From assembly GCA_013399115.1 (NCBI GenBank), contig VXAA01004089.1, forward strand, positions 595,661 to 659,660: 64,000 bases of DNA, in the 5' to 3' direction. Of the stretch, positions 46,700 to 59,945 are shown in pieces. Source of the stretch: Anseranas semipalmata (Eukaryota; Chordata; Aves; Anseriformes; Anseranatidae). Numbering within the stretch: position 1 is the stretch's first letter; every line of letters begins with the position of its first letter. The notes beneath the pieces were generated by a model. It was not told the DNA's origin. It ran no database searches and saw only the letters and a program-made list of their open reading frames with translations. The position numbers were made by a program, and so were the translations under genes.

Positions 46700-49548
46700 G
46701 CAGTAACAAAGGCCAGGCGGCTGTCCAAAAATGCAACACTGCCCCTTGAATGCTGCTATTTAATTGCAAGCAATAGGAGAGAAATGGATGATGACTTTCT
46801 CCCAACAGCTACCTTCCCCATTTCTTTTTCTTTCTCAAAGCATCTACAAAGTGGCGGAAAGATTCAAGCTGTTTAGTGCTAACATTTCTTTTCTGCAATG
46901 CCAAAAAAGTAAGATATGCCTAAACCACTGGTGCTTCCACTAGCAGAACGTTTCCATAAAATACAGATTCTGAACCCTAAAATTCCTTTCTGCAATGCAA
47001 AGCATGCCAGTCTCACCTTAAGGTATGCAGCAAACTGAAATGCAAAGGAGTACACTAAGATTAGCACTGAGTTTAAGGTGCAGAGGTCATCAGGGCTTAA
47101 CAACAACTTTCTCACAACATTCAGCAAGGAAAAGCGGGATGTGAAATAGAGTAGGAACACTCAAGGAAAAACTTAGAATTATTTGTATTTCTCTAATCTC
47201 TAACACAAGAAGGAAAATCTCAGATGGGAGAGCTCCTATAAAAAATATTTTATTGTATTATTGATCATGTCTATGGTATTGGTACGGTTTCATAGGCACT
47301 TATTATTTGCTGAACAAGAAAAGCATCTGCCTGGAGGCTTGTGATGTATGATTAAATCTCACCCTAGATTTGTAAAAAAGGCACGCCCTTTTCAGACCCA
47401 GGCAAGTATTTGGTGATCCAACTCATGGAAAATGGTTGGATGTGATTCTAGGTGCCTCAGTCCACTGTACAGTCACTGTTTGCAAAACTTGGTCCCCAGA
47501 GATCATGTTGGCTGTGTAGGCCACCTAAAGTATAGGTGATAATTTGAATTATCTGAATCCACTGGTATACCAATACACAATTATTCAGTCTGAATAACTG
47601 ATCTTCATTTTTCTATACCCACATGTGATTTCTGAGAATGCACTTATTCAAAACCATCTGGCCCGGCAGTTTATGTTAACGGATTTTAACCTATTGGTAA
47701 TCATTACCTGTTCAAATGGATTACTTGCCATTATTTGATTGATCATCTGGGTCAAGTGGTATTTTCTGTTCAGTTGAGTACATGATGATATTAAAAAAAA
47801 ATGAGGAAGTCATGAATGGCAAATGCTTTCACTTGTTTCAGGTACTTTTGCCTGCCTCAATGCATGAGCAGTCAGAGGTATAGCAGCCATTCTTTTTGTT
47901 TTGTTTTTTCCCTCTTTTTCTAAAAAATACTTGAAAGTATCCCGCACATTCAAGCCCAGGACCTGTTTATCCCACCTAAGGTAGTAACAGGATCACCTAA
48001 TTTAGATGGGTAGCTGCTCTTGACATAAGATAGTGATATCCACAGAACAATTCAGACTTGAGATAGGGTGAATCACCCTCAGCAAGTGACTATTGAGTTC
48101 TGTTGATCATAGAGGAAACATATATGGGACATATTGCCAATTTAAGCACTTCTAATAAGAATCTGAAGCTTGAAGAAGTGAATTTGCATCTAGGATTCAG
48201 AAAGGCATTTTTTACAAGGGCTCTTCTGCTGCGTCCAGCCAGCTCTAGCAAAGGACTATCCAGACTGCTATTGTTTCAATGTAATATGGTAGCCACCCTT
48301 TGAAGACAATCAGACGAGTTCCACCAGATGGACACTTGCCCTGCACAAGTGGGTTGAAGTAGAGAAGATAGAACAATAAATATATAAGGGCATGGTCAGT
48401 TATTAGAGAACTGGGATTAGTAGCTGTCTAGCAGTTCACCAGCAATCGCACAGCCAGTTTTGCCCACCTGAAAGATTTATTGATGGATTGCCAGAAATCT
48501 AGGAAGTATGCTTGGGCTGGAGCAAAAACACATGCAAGTTCCCACCATAAATTACAAAGATTAACAGCTCCATCGTGAAGGACAGATTTCAGCATATGCT
48601 CGAGCACTCCTCTGAGCTGCTCTTCTAATTCTGGAATCTTTGCTCTGACCCCCCTTTTCAAATCAGCAGAGGTTTTGCCTGGATATTGACTTCAGCCAAT
48701 ATGGGTTCGAAACACCAAAGGGAATCCCCTTATCCCTTCAATGGACAACAGAAATGAATGTCAAACCTTAATCTTTCAGCCATCCTTGGTCTTCAGACTG
48801 AGGACATGCTAAAATTTGGAGACAGAAATATGTCTGTATCCCTGTGGCTTACTGCTTCTGCCAGATGACTATTCTGCATTTGGCTGCAGAGCTTATACAC
48901 ACACGCACGCACATCGGGAAGCAGAAGATGTGAAGAGAACCAAGAAAAGCTGAGAAATGGAAAGATCAATCGCTAATCCCCAGAAAGTACTGTTTGTGGG
49001 CAGCATGGCTAAGTTTAGAAATCAAAACCTATTTCTCATAAAATAATCGTCACTAGAACAAAAAAGCCTGCAGCATAAATTATTTCCTTTGGACCCTATA
49101 ATGCAGAAATGCTATTTTTTAACTCTAATGTATCACTCGTGTTTTCAAACTGTGTCAAAGACCTTCATATCAACACAGTATTAGATAGAGGTTATTCCTC
49201 TCACTGTGGAGCTAGCTGCAGATATAGTATCTACATCGACATCATGGTTTCTACCTAGCAAATTAATTCAGAGCATGTCGGCAGTGCGTAATTTTTTCCT
49301 CCTTTCTTCTCTCACATTTTCTTTGTGTTTATTTCTGATTCAGTTATCACTAAAATACACATTTTAATTGTATTGTACAAGATTCAAACTTCCCCAGCTT
49401 TGAACATGCACATAAACATTTTCACTCAACTTACCTTCACACTGCCTGGAATCCTTGCCGAATGTTTGACTGCCTGTCTGCATTATACAACACAGAGGAT
49501 TTTTCCAAATATAGCTTTCTAATACACATACACCATGCAGATGTGCAT
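46700..49548. other. Unique sequence, no gene recognised
   Basis: AT-rich sequence without recognised exon or element. A short ACACACGCACGCACA patch lies near 48898. Confidence 0.5.
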
Positions 49549-49679
49549 ACACACACACATTTATAATATAGAGAGATATGTATAGATATATTATAGATAT
49601 ACATATCTATATTATATATACATATCTATAATATATAGCTATATAGATAAATTATGTAGACATATATATCTATATATTG
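49549..49679. repeat. AT-rich compound microsatellite
   Basis: About 130 bp of ACACACACAC followed by TA/GATA/CATA motifs. The motif TATACATATCTATA recurs about 30 bp apart, and several ATAGAT/ATCTAT pairs make short hairpins possible. Confidence 0.9.
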
Positions 49680-52600
49680 AATACTCACAAGAGTATTAAG
49701 AGTAATAAAGAGTAATCAAAGAATAATAAAGAAGTCCAGTTCCGATAGCAGGGGCTCTTTGCTTATGTGACCTGTAATTGGCATCTGTGAGTACTACCTG
49801 GGTATACAAAACATCACACACAGTAATAAAAATCTGCTACAGATATGTCTCTTCTTTTATTATTATTCTTACTTCAAATGTGCCTTAGACAGAAACTTTG
49901 CAAAGAGGCAGGATAAAAGACCGTCCTAGACCCATTTGTTTCAGTGGGCATGGAGTCAAACATAAAGGTTTTGATATTGGGCAGAAAAAAAGACTTTTGT
50001 ATATATTTAATATTCAAGCAATTGCCCAAAAATCAGCCAGGTGACTTACTGTCTTCAGAGGCTTTCTGTGACAAGGTAGAAGTTAGGCAGGTTGGTAGGA
50101 AGACAGATAGGCACTCGGAGCTTCCTCCAGCTCCTCAATCATCTTATTTGTTATTTATTGATTTTCACTCAAGCAATACTACACCAGTGTTCAGTACAGT
50201 ATGCAAGTGCAAAATATCAATTCATCTATCTATCTACCTATTCTTTATTTATAGTTTTATGTGTACATGCTTGTAAATATGTTGCACTAAAACACAATAT
50301 TACCTGCACATAAAATCAATAGTTATTTGACAAGCAGATGTAAGATTAGCTGAGGGCAGCAGGATTTCAACTTTAAAAGCTTTGAACAGAAGAGCTGGCT
50401 TAACCTGGCTTTAGCTGGCCCTACTCCACCTTCCTCCTCTGACTCCTGAGCTACCTCTCACCTCCTGGGGCCAGACTTCCCACAGCGTCCCTAGGCTGAT
50501 GCCTTAAAAGCACCTTTCAAATAAATCTGGTGTCAGTCATCCCTATTTTCTTCCCCGCAGTGTTGCGCGGCGGCACTTCCCTCTGAGGGATGGAGAGNGA
50601 GGAGTGTGCGACTTCAAAAGTTACCCAATTCACAGCACTCAGCCTAAAGCAAAGAAATTCAGAGCCATGCTTCTCCCAGCTGATTGGCAGAGGAGATGTA
50701 GTCCATATGGTGGTCTCAGCACACTTCCTAGCGGCCAGGTGTCTGTATCGTAAATAATGCAGACAGTATCCTGCATAGTCCGTCCCAAGCCCACCAAGAC
50801 CTGACTGTGGCACCCCTGCATGGAGTAGCACCAGAGGAGACACCTACAACACAGTCATCATCCAGATTGGGAAAGCAGAATGACTTCGTTTCCCTGCTGC
50901 TCTTGTTTAAACCACAAGGGCCAAAGCCCAGCCATGGAGAAAACATTTGGTTTGTTGCTGACTTTAAGAGGAGGTGGGATGTTTGTGAAGGACTTTGCTT
51001 TCTGAGCATGGCATTTCCTACTGACCCAGATAGGAAAAGAGACATAAATTTGTAAATTTAACCCTGGCATAGTGCTCATTGGTGATCATCACCCACTCGT
51101 ATTTGAGGGGTTAGAGTATTTCTAAAACATCAAAAAAATCATATTCAAAACCAAAAGAAGTCACTAGGGCAGGGAAAAAGAAAGCCAACACTTTTCTTAT
51201 CAGTGCACTCTGAATCTCCTCCTACCTCTCCAGTCAGCAGTCTGGTGCCATCTGATGTCTGGAAGGGCTTAGGGACAGGGATGGTCTGCAGCCATGCTGA
51301 GTGGACACAGGCAGGAGCTGCAAAGTTCACACCTTATACTCGATTACTTGGGAAATGCTGAGGCATGACCACCACTCACTGCAGAGAAGAGGGACCTCCC
51401 TCATTCAAAGCATGGGCTGCTTGAGTTGGGCTCAGGGCTCCTGCGCGATGTGAATGCATCCTGTGGCAGAGGCTCCGCAGCATGCTCTCACCACCAGGTC
51501 ACATTCTTGTCTAGCCTTCTGGTTCCATCCTAACCCTCCATAAAAATCCATCTAAACTGAGGAAAGTGTGCTCAACTGCCACCACTCCTTCAGCTTTGAG
51601 GGAATTGTTGTTTATGATCTGATGACCTGTCTCCAAGGTATCACTACCATATTCATGTGCTAGCAAGCACATTATTCCACGTTACTAAAGATACTCCTTA
51701 AAATCTACTCCCATGAAGATGTCCCTAGAGTCTTCCTTGAAGGAAGCAAGGATTTCCACTGACCAAAGTGGCCTTGGAAGCAGGCCTATGGTCAATCTCG
51801 CTGAGATAGAAACAGAGTGCTCTGTTACTCCTTTTCTTGGTTTCTATTTGCAGAGGTAACACACAGCTTCTCCCCAGGAACCCCGAGGAGAAAGAGATCC
51901 TTGTGGTAGGAGAGGGGCATGACTGGGACAAACTCCAGGAAGGAGAGCCCTGGGGTTAGCCTTGCCGTTCCCATAGCTGCTAGGGCTGGTTGTCTTTCTC
52001 AGGGCTTGTCATGTCTGTGTATTCTTGCCCTGCCCTTGCCAGCCTGCTTTTGCACAGGCAAAGTAGTTTGCAAGCCCATGGCCTTTTTTTTTTGCCAGCA
52101 GTGGCAAAAGTGCTATCCTAAGAACCACTGACATTTTCATGTTTAGAGCTGGCCTTGGCTTCCTATTTCATATAGAGAGGACACATGGTTCTCTGACCGG
52201 CTGGAACTCTCACTGCCACACACTTAGTATATTGTTTCTGCAACCACAGATAAATAAGATATCCCAATAGTAAGATGAACATTTGTGATACAGCTCCCTC
52301 GCTGCCCTTTCTAGCAGTGCGTTGCCAGCTGACTACATATTGCCACTCCAGTCACTGAAAGGTAATGTTAGCTCAAACAATGAGTCAGATTCACAGGAAG
52401 TTTCACAGCCTGTCATGTACATTTTTTTCATTACTTTGGAGCTGAACGATGTTTAATAGCATTACCTTTCTCCCACCCACATGAGTGAAAAAGGCTAACT
52501 CATTCTTCCTCTCTTCTACCCGTTCTACCAGCTTTACACATCCTCTCTGCTTCGGCTGTGCTTCACTCAGGTCTGCTAATGTCCTCTGTTGCTGCTACTA

Positions 52601-53214
52601 CCTTTCCGGCTTTAAAAGTGGGGAAAAGGAGAAAAAAGTGTTTTGTTGGACCGGATGCTGTCCCTCACTTCAGTTTCTAACCCAAGCACCTTGGTGATGA
52701 AGGAGTGGTGGCTGTAGGAACTCAGAATTATCAGTAAAAATGTTCAGAAATATGGAATGAAGAAGATAGAAGAAGAAAAAAAAAAGAACCCTCCACCCAG
52801 ATGTGTTTTTCCCACATCTCCTCCATGGAAACCTATCTGAAGCACTCTATGTCTGCTCATTTTGACCAGTGAAGTCTGTCACAGGCATTCATCAATAATT
52901 AGAAAAGCAAAAAGAACAAGGATCTATCAAACAGCCTTGATTGTGCCTGATGTACATTTCCATTCACAGCACATTTCTGCCAAGCTTCTGACCAAAGAGC
53001 TAAATCAGTAGATTTTCCAGTTTAACTTGAATTCACATCGGAAAGAATTTGTTCTGGTTTGGTTCCTGTTCCAACCCAAGAAAATAATGGTTGAGGCTCA
53101 GCTCTGCTTTGAGAAAAATACCACTTTCTGAGTGGGCTGAGTTCAGGTCCACTCCTTGCTGTGAGGCCAAATTTTTCCCACTAACCCCTCCTCAAATAAC
53201 CAAAGACAGGGCTC
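49680..53214. other. Unique sequence with one unresolved base, no gene recognised
   Basis: Contains a short CTAT repeat near 50224-50236 and a single N at 50598. Open frames up to 110 codons look incidental. Confidence 0.5.
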
Positions 53215-53234
53215 AAAAAAAAAAAAAAAAAAAA
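53215..53234. repeat. Poly-A tract (A20)
   Basis: Twenty consecutive A residues followed by GAGAGA. No recognisable retrosequence body upstream. Confidence 0.95.
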
Positions 53235-56199
53235 GAGAGATTTGTTGTACTCCAATTGAAAAACAGTCTTGTCAACTAATATTTCCCCAGCACTTTGCTC
53301 CAGCAGTCATTTCACTGGCTGCTAGTTTAGCATCAGGAAAAATTCAGGGAATCGGGAAGCCCTGAAATGATGTTTGTAGCAATTCAAAGTCACATGTAAC
53401 AGCTGCCAGATCAGCTCTGAGCCTTTATTCTTGGACTAGCTCTGTTACTCCTGATGATGCCATATGGAAGTGTGCACAAAAATATAGCCTAGGACCATAC
53501 CATATTTCCTGTCCCACATAGCCAACTCAGATGATCAAATATTACTTTATTACCAGTATCAATCCACTGCAATGCAGAGGGTGGAGGGGAAACTGCTGTC
53601 TGGAGAGAACTGCCCAGGTCATGAGAAACCCTCATCTCCAGAGTGCCTCCTAGACCTCCTTTTGCTTGCCCTGAGGCAGCAGGGCTAGTGACCAGCTAAC
53701 CTTTGCCAAGTAGTCAGCCTCATCCAGGCTATAAGGTGTTAAACTGCTCTGGCCCCACTGCCCTCACAATTAAATGCATCCACTGCACCTTTGCATTTTC
53801 CCTAGTTATGGACAAAACTACATCCAGGTATAGAACAAAACAGCAAGGAGGCTGCTCGAACTTGCACCAGCTGGAAAAATATCCCCAGCCACTATTCAGC
53901 CATATGAGAAGGGGGGAGCTGAGCTCCACCTGAGCTCCTCCTGCCCCTACAGATCTCCTTACTATTCACCACTGGATCAAAGCTGTTCCCAGAAGCAGAG
54001 ACCCATTATCCAAAAGCCCCCACAGCCAGCTGTACATTTCCCTTATAATAAGCTAGGTAATAACTGGAGGTCTGGCCTTGTGTAGCAAAGGATGCTGACC
54101 TCAGAAAATTCTTTGCAAACCAACCTGTACAATGGCAGTGATGTATTGCTGGAAGTGCAGTTTTGTGTTCAAGAGGAAGTCGTGTCTAGTAAAAGCTCTG
54201 ACACCTGATTTGCCTGCAAACAATGCAGCTCCTTCTGCAAGAAGTGTCCCCGCAAGTGGGCTGGGAGAGGAGAGAGACAGTGAGAGAGCTGTGACAGTGA
54301 GCGAGCTGAGGAAGCCGGCAAGGAAACTGAAAGCCTAAGCACCAAATAGTTTGAACAAAGAACAAGGGCTGGGCAAAATGCCTTCACATTCATCAAAAAA
54401 AGGCAGCCCCAAAAGACCAAACTTCTCACAGGCTCTGATTCATTTTGGGGAATCATCATTTCAATGTATTTAAAAAAATTTTTTTTTTGGTTCCTTTTCA
54501 TTTTCAGGTGGGGCTTTCCTTTTAAGCAGGACTCAGATACATTTTTGTGATTGGCATTAGGTTTAACATTCAGTTATTCAGTGTAAATACACTAAAAAGT
54601 TTCCTGCTGCTCTACCTGCATATTTGTGGGTTGAAGAGCCTTGCACTTTTTCTTTTCGCTTCCTTTTATCTCATTGACAAAAAGCACCGAAAGTTTTTGT
54701 TTCAGATCAACTGAAGGCAATTCTTAAAATAATTTGTTTTATCCGCACCCTCCTACCCAATATCCTTGATTCATACATGTTTGGTAAGAATTTCTGAGGG
54801 CCTCAGAAGCCATAACCTTTGCTCTGACTATCTGTACCATCTACTTCTAGGAAAACTTTTTGTAAACTACTACTAGACAAGATCACAATCAGATGTTTCC
54901 TTCTCTGGTGTTTCTCCTTTACATTTCTAACAGTACTAGTATTGCTGCTTCCTTGTGGGTCTGTGTACTGAAGAAGCAGCACAGCTGTGAGAACCTGTGA
55001 TTTCAGAATAGGAATTAAAAACTGTTTCCAGTCTAGAAACCCAGAATTGAGCAGGTTAGTAAAAAGAGGCAACAATGGACTATAAAGAAACAGTCAGTGA
55101 TACTCTGATTAGATAACTCATCAAGTTACTTCTGTATCCCGTTTGCAATTTTAATGGGAGTAAAAGGTTTTGATAACGGATGCAGAAAATTGTGAATTGT
55201 CCAGAGATTTTTATTCCTTCTTCATAAGTAGAAATTTGCTTATGCCCAACAATTTTAATAAACTTTCCAAATTCATTCCTTGTCCACCTAATTTTATGTC
55301 CACCTTATTTCAGACAACAATGTGAAGTGTTTTATGAGTTATTTCTCCTTACCTGGCAGTTAGCATTTTTCCACTGCAGAAACAGTAACTGAGATCTGAT
55401 AGCTTAAAATAATCCCATTTCTTTCCCCTTTAAATTCTCTAAGAATGTTCACTAGCCTGTTACATTTTGCACCTCAACTGAGGCCTCTTAGCTTCTGACA
55501 TTAGCTGGTTGGGTTTGCAGCATTTAAACACAACCTAGTGAAAGACCATTTTATTAAATAGTTATTTCTTGACGGCATTTAGTTTTCTTTTTAATCCTTC
55601 TAGGATCTTGATCACAGTGAGGAATACAGCTCTTGGTCCCCAGAAGGAATAGGTCTGGAATAAGAAGGCCAAGACCCACCCGAGCACATTGATATCATGT
55701 GAAAATACACTGTAGAGAATATATTTTCTTTGATCTATTTTAAACTGGCTGACTTTCATTTTTTGCTGAAAGTCCTCTTGTTTTTCTGTTGTGATAGAGG
55801 ATGGTAGTCCACCTCATTTAGGTAGTCCACTGCCCATTTGGCATGCTTGCATCTTGTCCTTTTCTTGCATCTTCCTTGCATTAAACAGACCTAATGTCTT
55901 TCAAATTTCTTTCAAACTTCTGCTGTGAGGATGCACAAGAGGATAATGTCCAGGACTATGCAACCTGAGAGCTCATGGCATAAAGATGGAGAGACAGAGA
56001 GGAGAAATACAAGTCCTGGAGAGGAGGCAACTCTGCCAACCCATGGCCAAAAACAGTCAGATGCAGCTGGCTGGTGGATCATAATTTGAACAAGCCACTG
56101 GGTTAAGGAAGAAGGCAGATCATTGCTGTGTGCTTGGATACTGTGAGCTCTGGCCTTAGCTGGGAAAAAGATATGGACATTTATGGACATTTATGTGGT
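53235..56199. other. Unique sequence, no gene recognised
   Basis: No exon or element recognised. A 10-bp direct duplication of ATGGACATTT (56173-56182, 56183-56192) lies just before the old LINE. Confidence 0.5.
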
Positions 56200-57550
56200 T
56201 ATGAGCCTCACAGGACTTCCTTTGTGAAATTGCATCTGAGAACTTGCAGAGAATGTGTGGGTGCTGCAGAAGGACAAGCATAGGACTTATTTTAATAAAA
56301 AGACAATCCAGATGATTATGAGCCAGTACAAGTTTTATTTTGATGCCTAGAAACATATTGGAACACATTATTTACCAAACCATTTGCTTGCATTTGTTTG
56401 GGGATAAGATGAAACATGAGTTTGTGGGAGAACAAATCATGTCAAATCAGTCTGATTCCCTTTAATGACAGGATAGTTGATGTAATGGATGGAGGGAACA
56501 TGAAAATCTGGTGTAACAAAACTTTTCTAAGGTTTGTAACACATTCCTGTACGTCATTCTTATTAGCAAACTGAGTTTCTGGAGCCTGGGTATGATCCCT
56601 GAAAAGCAGGTGCAGGACTACTTGTAAAAAGTACTCAAAAAATCGCTATCAACGGCCTGAAGATATAATAGGGGGGGTTGACATGTGCAGTATGGCAGAG
56701 ATGTATGGAAGTTGAAAAGCCCTCTATATATAACAAACAGGGCAGTATCTATACAGAACCAGCATATGGCATTATCTCAAGAAAGTTCTCAGAAACTTCA
56801 GAATAGATCAAGATTCTTGTTTTCTTGGTAAACTGCAGAAATGGTCAGAAACACAAAGTTAATTTTAACCCAGGCAAGCACAGAAATATGTAACTGGGAG
56901 GACAAAGACCTAAATGCCTAACAGGTGGGAGCTCCCTAGAAACATCACCACATATCAGGATCTGGAAACTACAGGCAACTTAAAAAGTCAGTCATAGTAA
57001 CAAGAGACAAAAATGTCATTTTGCAACCTTTATACAATACTGGAGATAAACTTTTTTCTTCTCTGCTCCACAATGGTGAGGTCTGGTATGGAATATTGTG
57101 AATAGCTTTTGCCTTCACTCTTCACCAGGGACATAGATTAACAGAGATGATAGTGAAAAACATGACCTGCAAGGAAAGGTTTCAGAAATTATGTTTGTTT
57201 GGTCTAGGAGGGAGGAGGTTCAAACAGGACAATCTGGCTTTCCTTCCATGCGTAAAAGGTTGTTTTAGAGATGACAGCAACCATTGTTCTCCAGTGGCAC
57301 TGAAGACAGGACAAGAAAAAACTGGTTCAATCTGCAGCACAGAGGATTTATGTTGTCTGTTCAGAGGACATTCTGGACCCATAATCACAGGAAATTTGAG
57401 ATAGATTGTGGAATCTCTGTCATTGCACAGCTTTTAAGACCATGGCAGATGGCAGACCTAGCCAGGGTCTCGGAAGGTATGCCTAGATCCCACTTTAGAG
57501 CAGAGTGGGACTCATGTCATCTTGTCTGTATGGACAAAGGCGCAAAGCAT
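56200..57550 (+). mobile_element. Ancient, heavily decayed CR1-like LINE
   Basis: About 1.35 kb can be followed, in order, against a CR1-type ORF2 by short local matches. AGAACAAATCATGTCAAATC (56430) has the form of the conserved AGAACAAATCATG segment. Also preserved are GTCTGGTATGGAATATTGTG (57080) and AAAAACATGACCTGCAAGGA (57157). Near the 3' end, GTGGAATCTCTGTCATTGCA (57407) corresponds to the family's GTGGAATCTCCATCATTGG segment. Stops, frameshifts and probable internal deletions are frequent. The divergence is far greater than in the other CR1 copies here, so the insertion is much older. The 3' end is indistinct and no tail repeat is visible. It might belong to an L3- or older CR1-type family; I cannot tell which. 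Confidence 0.8.
56290..57404 (+). pseudogene. Decayed CR1-like reverse-transcriptase ORF
   Basis: Peptide fragments read in changing frames. ILEHII at 56355-56372 corresponds to the KILEQII part of the CR1 reverse transcriptase. NKSCQISLIPFNDR at 56431-56472 lies in another frame and matches the KNKSCQTNLISFFDR type block. VRSGMEYC at 57076-57099 matches the VRPQLEYC block. From 57147, MIVKNMTCKERFQKLCLFGL matches the MIKGLENMTYEERLKKLGLF type block. Between about 56700 and 56830 I find no counterpart of the catalytic F/Y-A-D-D region, so it is probably deleted or fully eroded. It cannot encode an active enzyme. Confidence 0.75.
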
Positions 57551-59839
57551 CTACCTGGATGAAAGACAACACACCTTGTATTTAAGCCACATAATTTTTT
57601 TTCCAGGCTGATTTCAGTGCTGTAGCTGATGAGAGTGCTTCAGATTTCTGTAATATTATAACAGCCTCCATATTAATTTCCCTCATATTTATCCCACATC
57701 ATTAGTTGTGTTTATCTTTCAGATTTTCACTTAGAAATGGTGGGAAAAGTAGAAAAACTCTGGCTTTTATAGAATAGATTCACATATGAACTCTTTTGAG
57801 AGATAGAAGTAACTTTTTGTTGCCCCGATCTGACTTACCATATAGATCTGGGATAACTTCATGTCACCACTGAGCCCAAGTTGGTTAAGTAAAGTATAGA
57901 TTTCAGAAAGATATCTAGCTCTATGGTGGAGAAACATGAGAAGAAAATAAAATACTTTCTCAATTTAGCAATTTGTCCTGAAGTTGATTTCACTGGCTAA
58001 AACAAGAGTGAACTTTGTAAGGCTTCATTTTCCAGCTGTGGCTTCTTCCAATGCTTTTCTCCTCTGGATTGCAGATGCCTCTAGAACTTAATTAAAAATT
58101 TTTTTCATCACAATCAAGCTCACCTCAGGATCTTCTAAGAAGAAGGATTCCTCCAGATTCTGACTGTCAGGGATAAAGGTTATTGCAATGGCAGAAGTAT
58201 AGTTCTATTAATTTTCCATTCTTGGCCAAAGTTTGATCTAGGTTATAGCGGTCAGAGGCAAATTTAATTCTCTCCCTGTGTTCAGTGAAAAGAATCCATT
58301 GGAAGACTGTCACTCCCTTGGCATATGACTTCTTTTTCACTCTGTGGTACCATGAGGTCTTCAGTTCCATCTCACTTTACAGTCTCCCCATTGAGGAAGA
58401 GAGTGAACAAGCATGCAATATGAATAAAGCCTTTATGCTTTCTCATCTGAGACATAACTGAAAGGCTTGATATGGTGTTTAGGAATTCTACATTTTTAGT
58501 CTACATCACCTGACAGAATGTTCCTATAAAGTGCTAGAGTGTTATTTAAGGTGAGTCAGAACAAAAAGAAAGCCAAACATCTCANGTCTGAATATCCAGG
58601 AGAAATTATACCTCTGTCCAATTCAGATTGGAAATGAACAGGCAGATCACTAGTGGTAGTTACACACAGACCTGCCATGCAAACACTGGAAAGAATATCT
58701 GAATGGCAAGAGTACAGGTTAATTTTGAAAGAAGACAAGGAAGACAAATGGCGGCAGCAGCAATGATAGACTTTGAGAACGCCCAATGAAGGTTTAGACA
58801 GCAACTAGAGCTAGAGATGAAAACTAGAAATGAGACCAGTTGCCTAAAGGTGAATTGGAAACTCCCAGTAGAGCAGACTGATCTTCCAAAAGATGTGGTC
58901 TTGCTGTTCAAGCTGTACCCATTAGCAGGACCAAAGGGAGTCTGCATTCAGAGCCAGATCTTGACCTATGACCAATGAATCTGCAAAGATTATTCTCAGA
59001 CCTATGTTTTGAATCCACTCTACACAAAGCACTTGTAATTCACAGGCCACACACACCTCCAGGAAAGCAACTGGTATTGAGCAAGGGTGAACCCAATCCA
59101 GCTTACTTCCATCAGGGACTGGCCTTAGTAAGCAGAATGGTCTTCCTGGCCCTAAACTCTGTGAATCCATGTGTCTTTGAAAGAAAGTGAGACAACAACC
59201 TCCTGAAACCAAATATTTGACTTGGGATCACGCACCAACTTACCACAGCCACACCCCAAATGCCCACATAAAGATACATTTGCTTGAAAGGAATAATGGA
59301 GGATCAGTCCCACCCTATCCGTAAGAAAGTCAGGAGGATCTATTTTAGTTTCTACTATTTTGTTTCTCCCCAAATAAACTGAGTTGCGTTAACTCAGTCA
59401 GGTAGCTAGAAGGAGTTCAGCTGAACACAGGACTTCTGATATTAAGATAGTCCTCAGGCCAGATATTACCATATAGCATTTTCCCGAGAATCCGTTTAGC
59501 TGAAAAGCATAAAGAGACACTGAGGTATGTTTTGAATGTACCTTAAATAAAATCCAGCCTGTATCACAGACAAAAACCTTCTTTAACATTTATGAAGACA
59601 CAACCCTTGGGATCTCTTGGCATAACCACCTGCTTTGGAGATTTTACCACCCTCCTCAGAAGCACCTGATACTGAGCGGTGGGAATGAGGGGCTACCAAA
59701 CGTTTAATATTGCTTATATTCTGCTATATTGACCCAACCCAATTTATATATGTGCATACAGATTAGGACTACAGGAGATAACTTAATTTTGCAAGCAATG
59801 CACTCATCTGTTTTCTATCCTCATTTGTGGCATGACCTT
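57551..59839. other. Unique sequence with one unresolved base, no gene recognised
   Basis: A single N lies at 58585. No exon or element is recognised; open frames are below 100 codons. Confidence 0.5.
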
Positions 59840-59945
59840 TAACATGTCGGTACCTAGTTCTGTGCTGTAGTTTCTCCATCTCTGTAACAGGGATCTGGGT
59901 CTTTATGGAGATCACCTCAGACTTACTGCTAATAAAAATGAGAAG
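59840..59945 (+). mobile_element. Possible MIR-type SINE fragment
   Basis: TAGTTTCTCCATCTCTGTAA followed by CAGGGATC resembles the CAGTTTCTCCATCTGTAAAATGGGGAT segment of MIR. ACTAATATTATTCC downstream is compatible with the following part. The core upstream is barely visible. Confidence 0.4.

Noticed and set aside
47696..47708. Short palindrome GGTAAT-C-ATTACC
   Set aside because: Six-base arms around one base are expected by chance in 64 kb, and nothing nearby supports a binding site.
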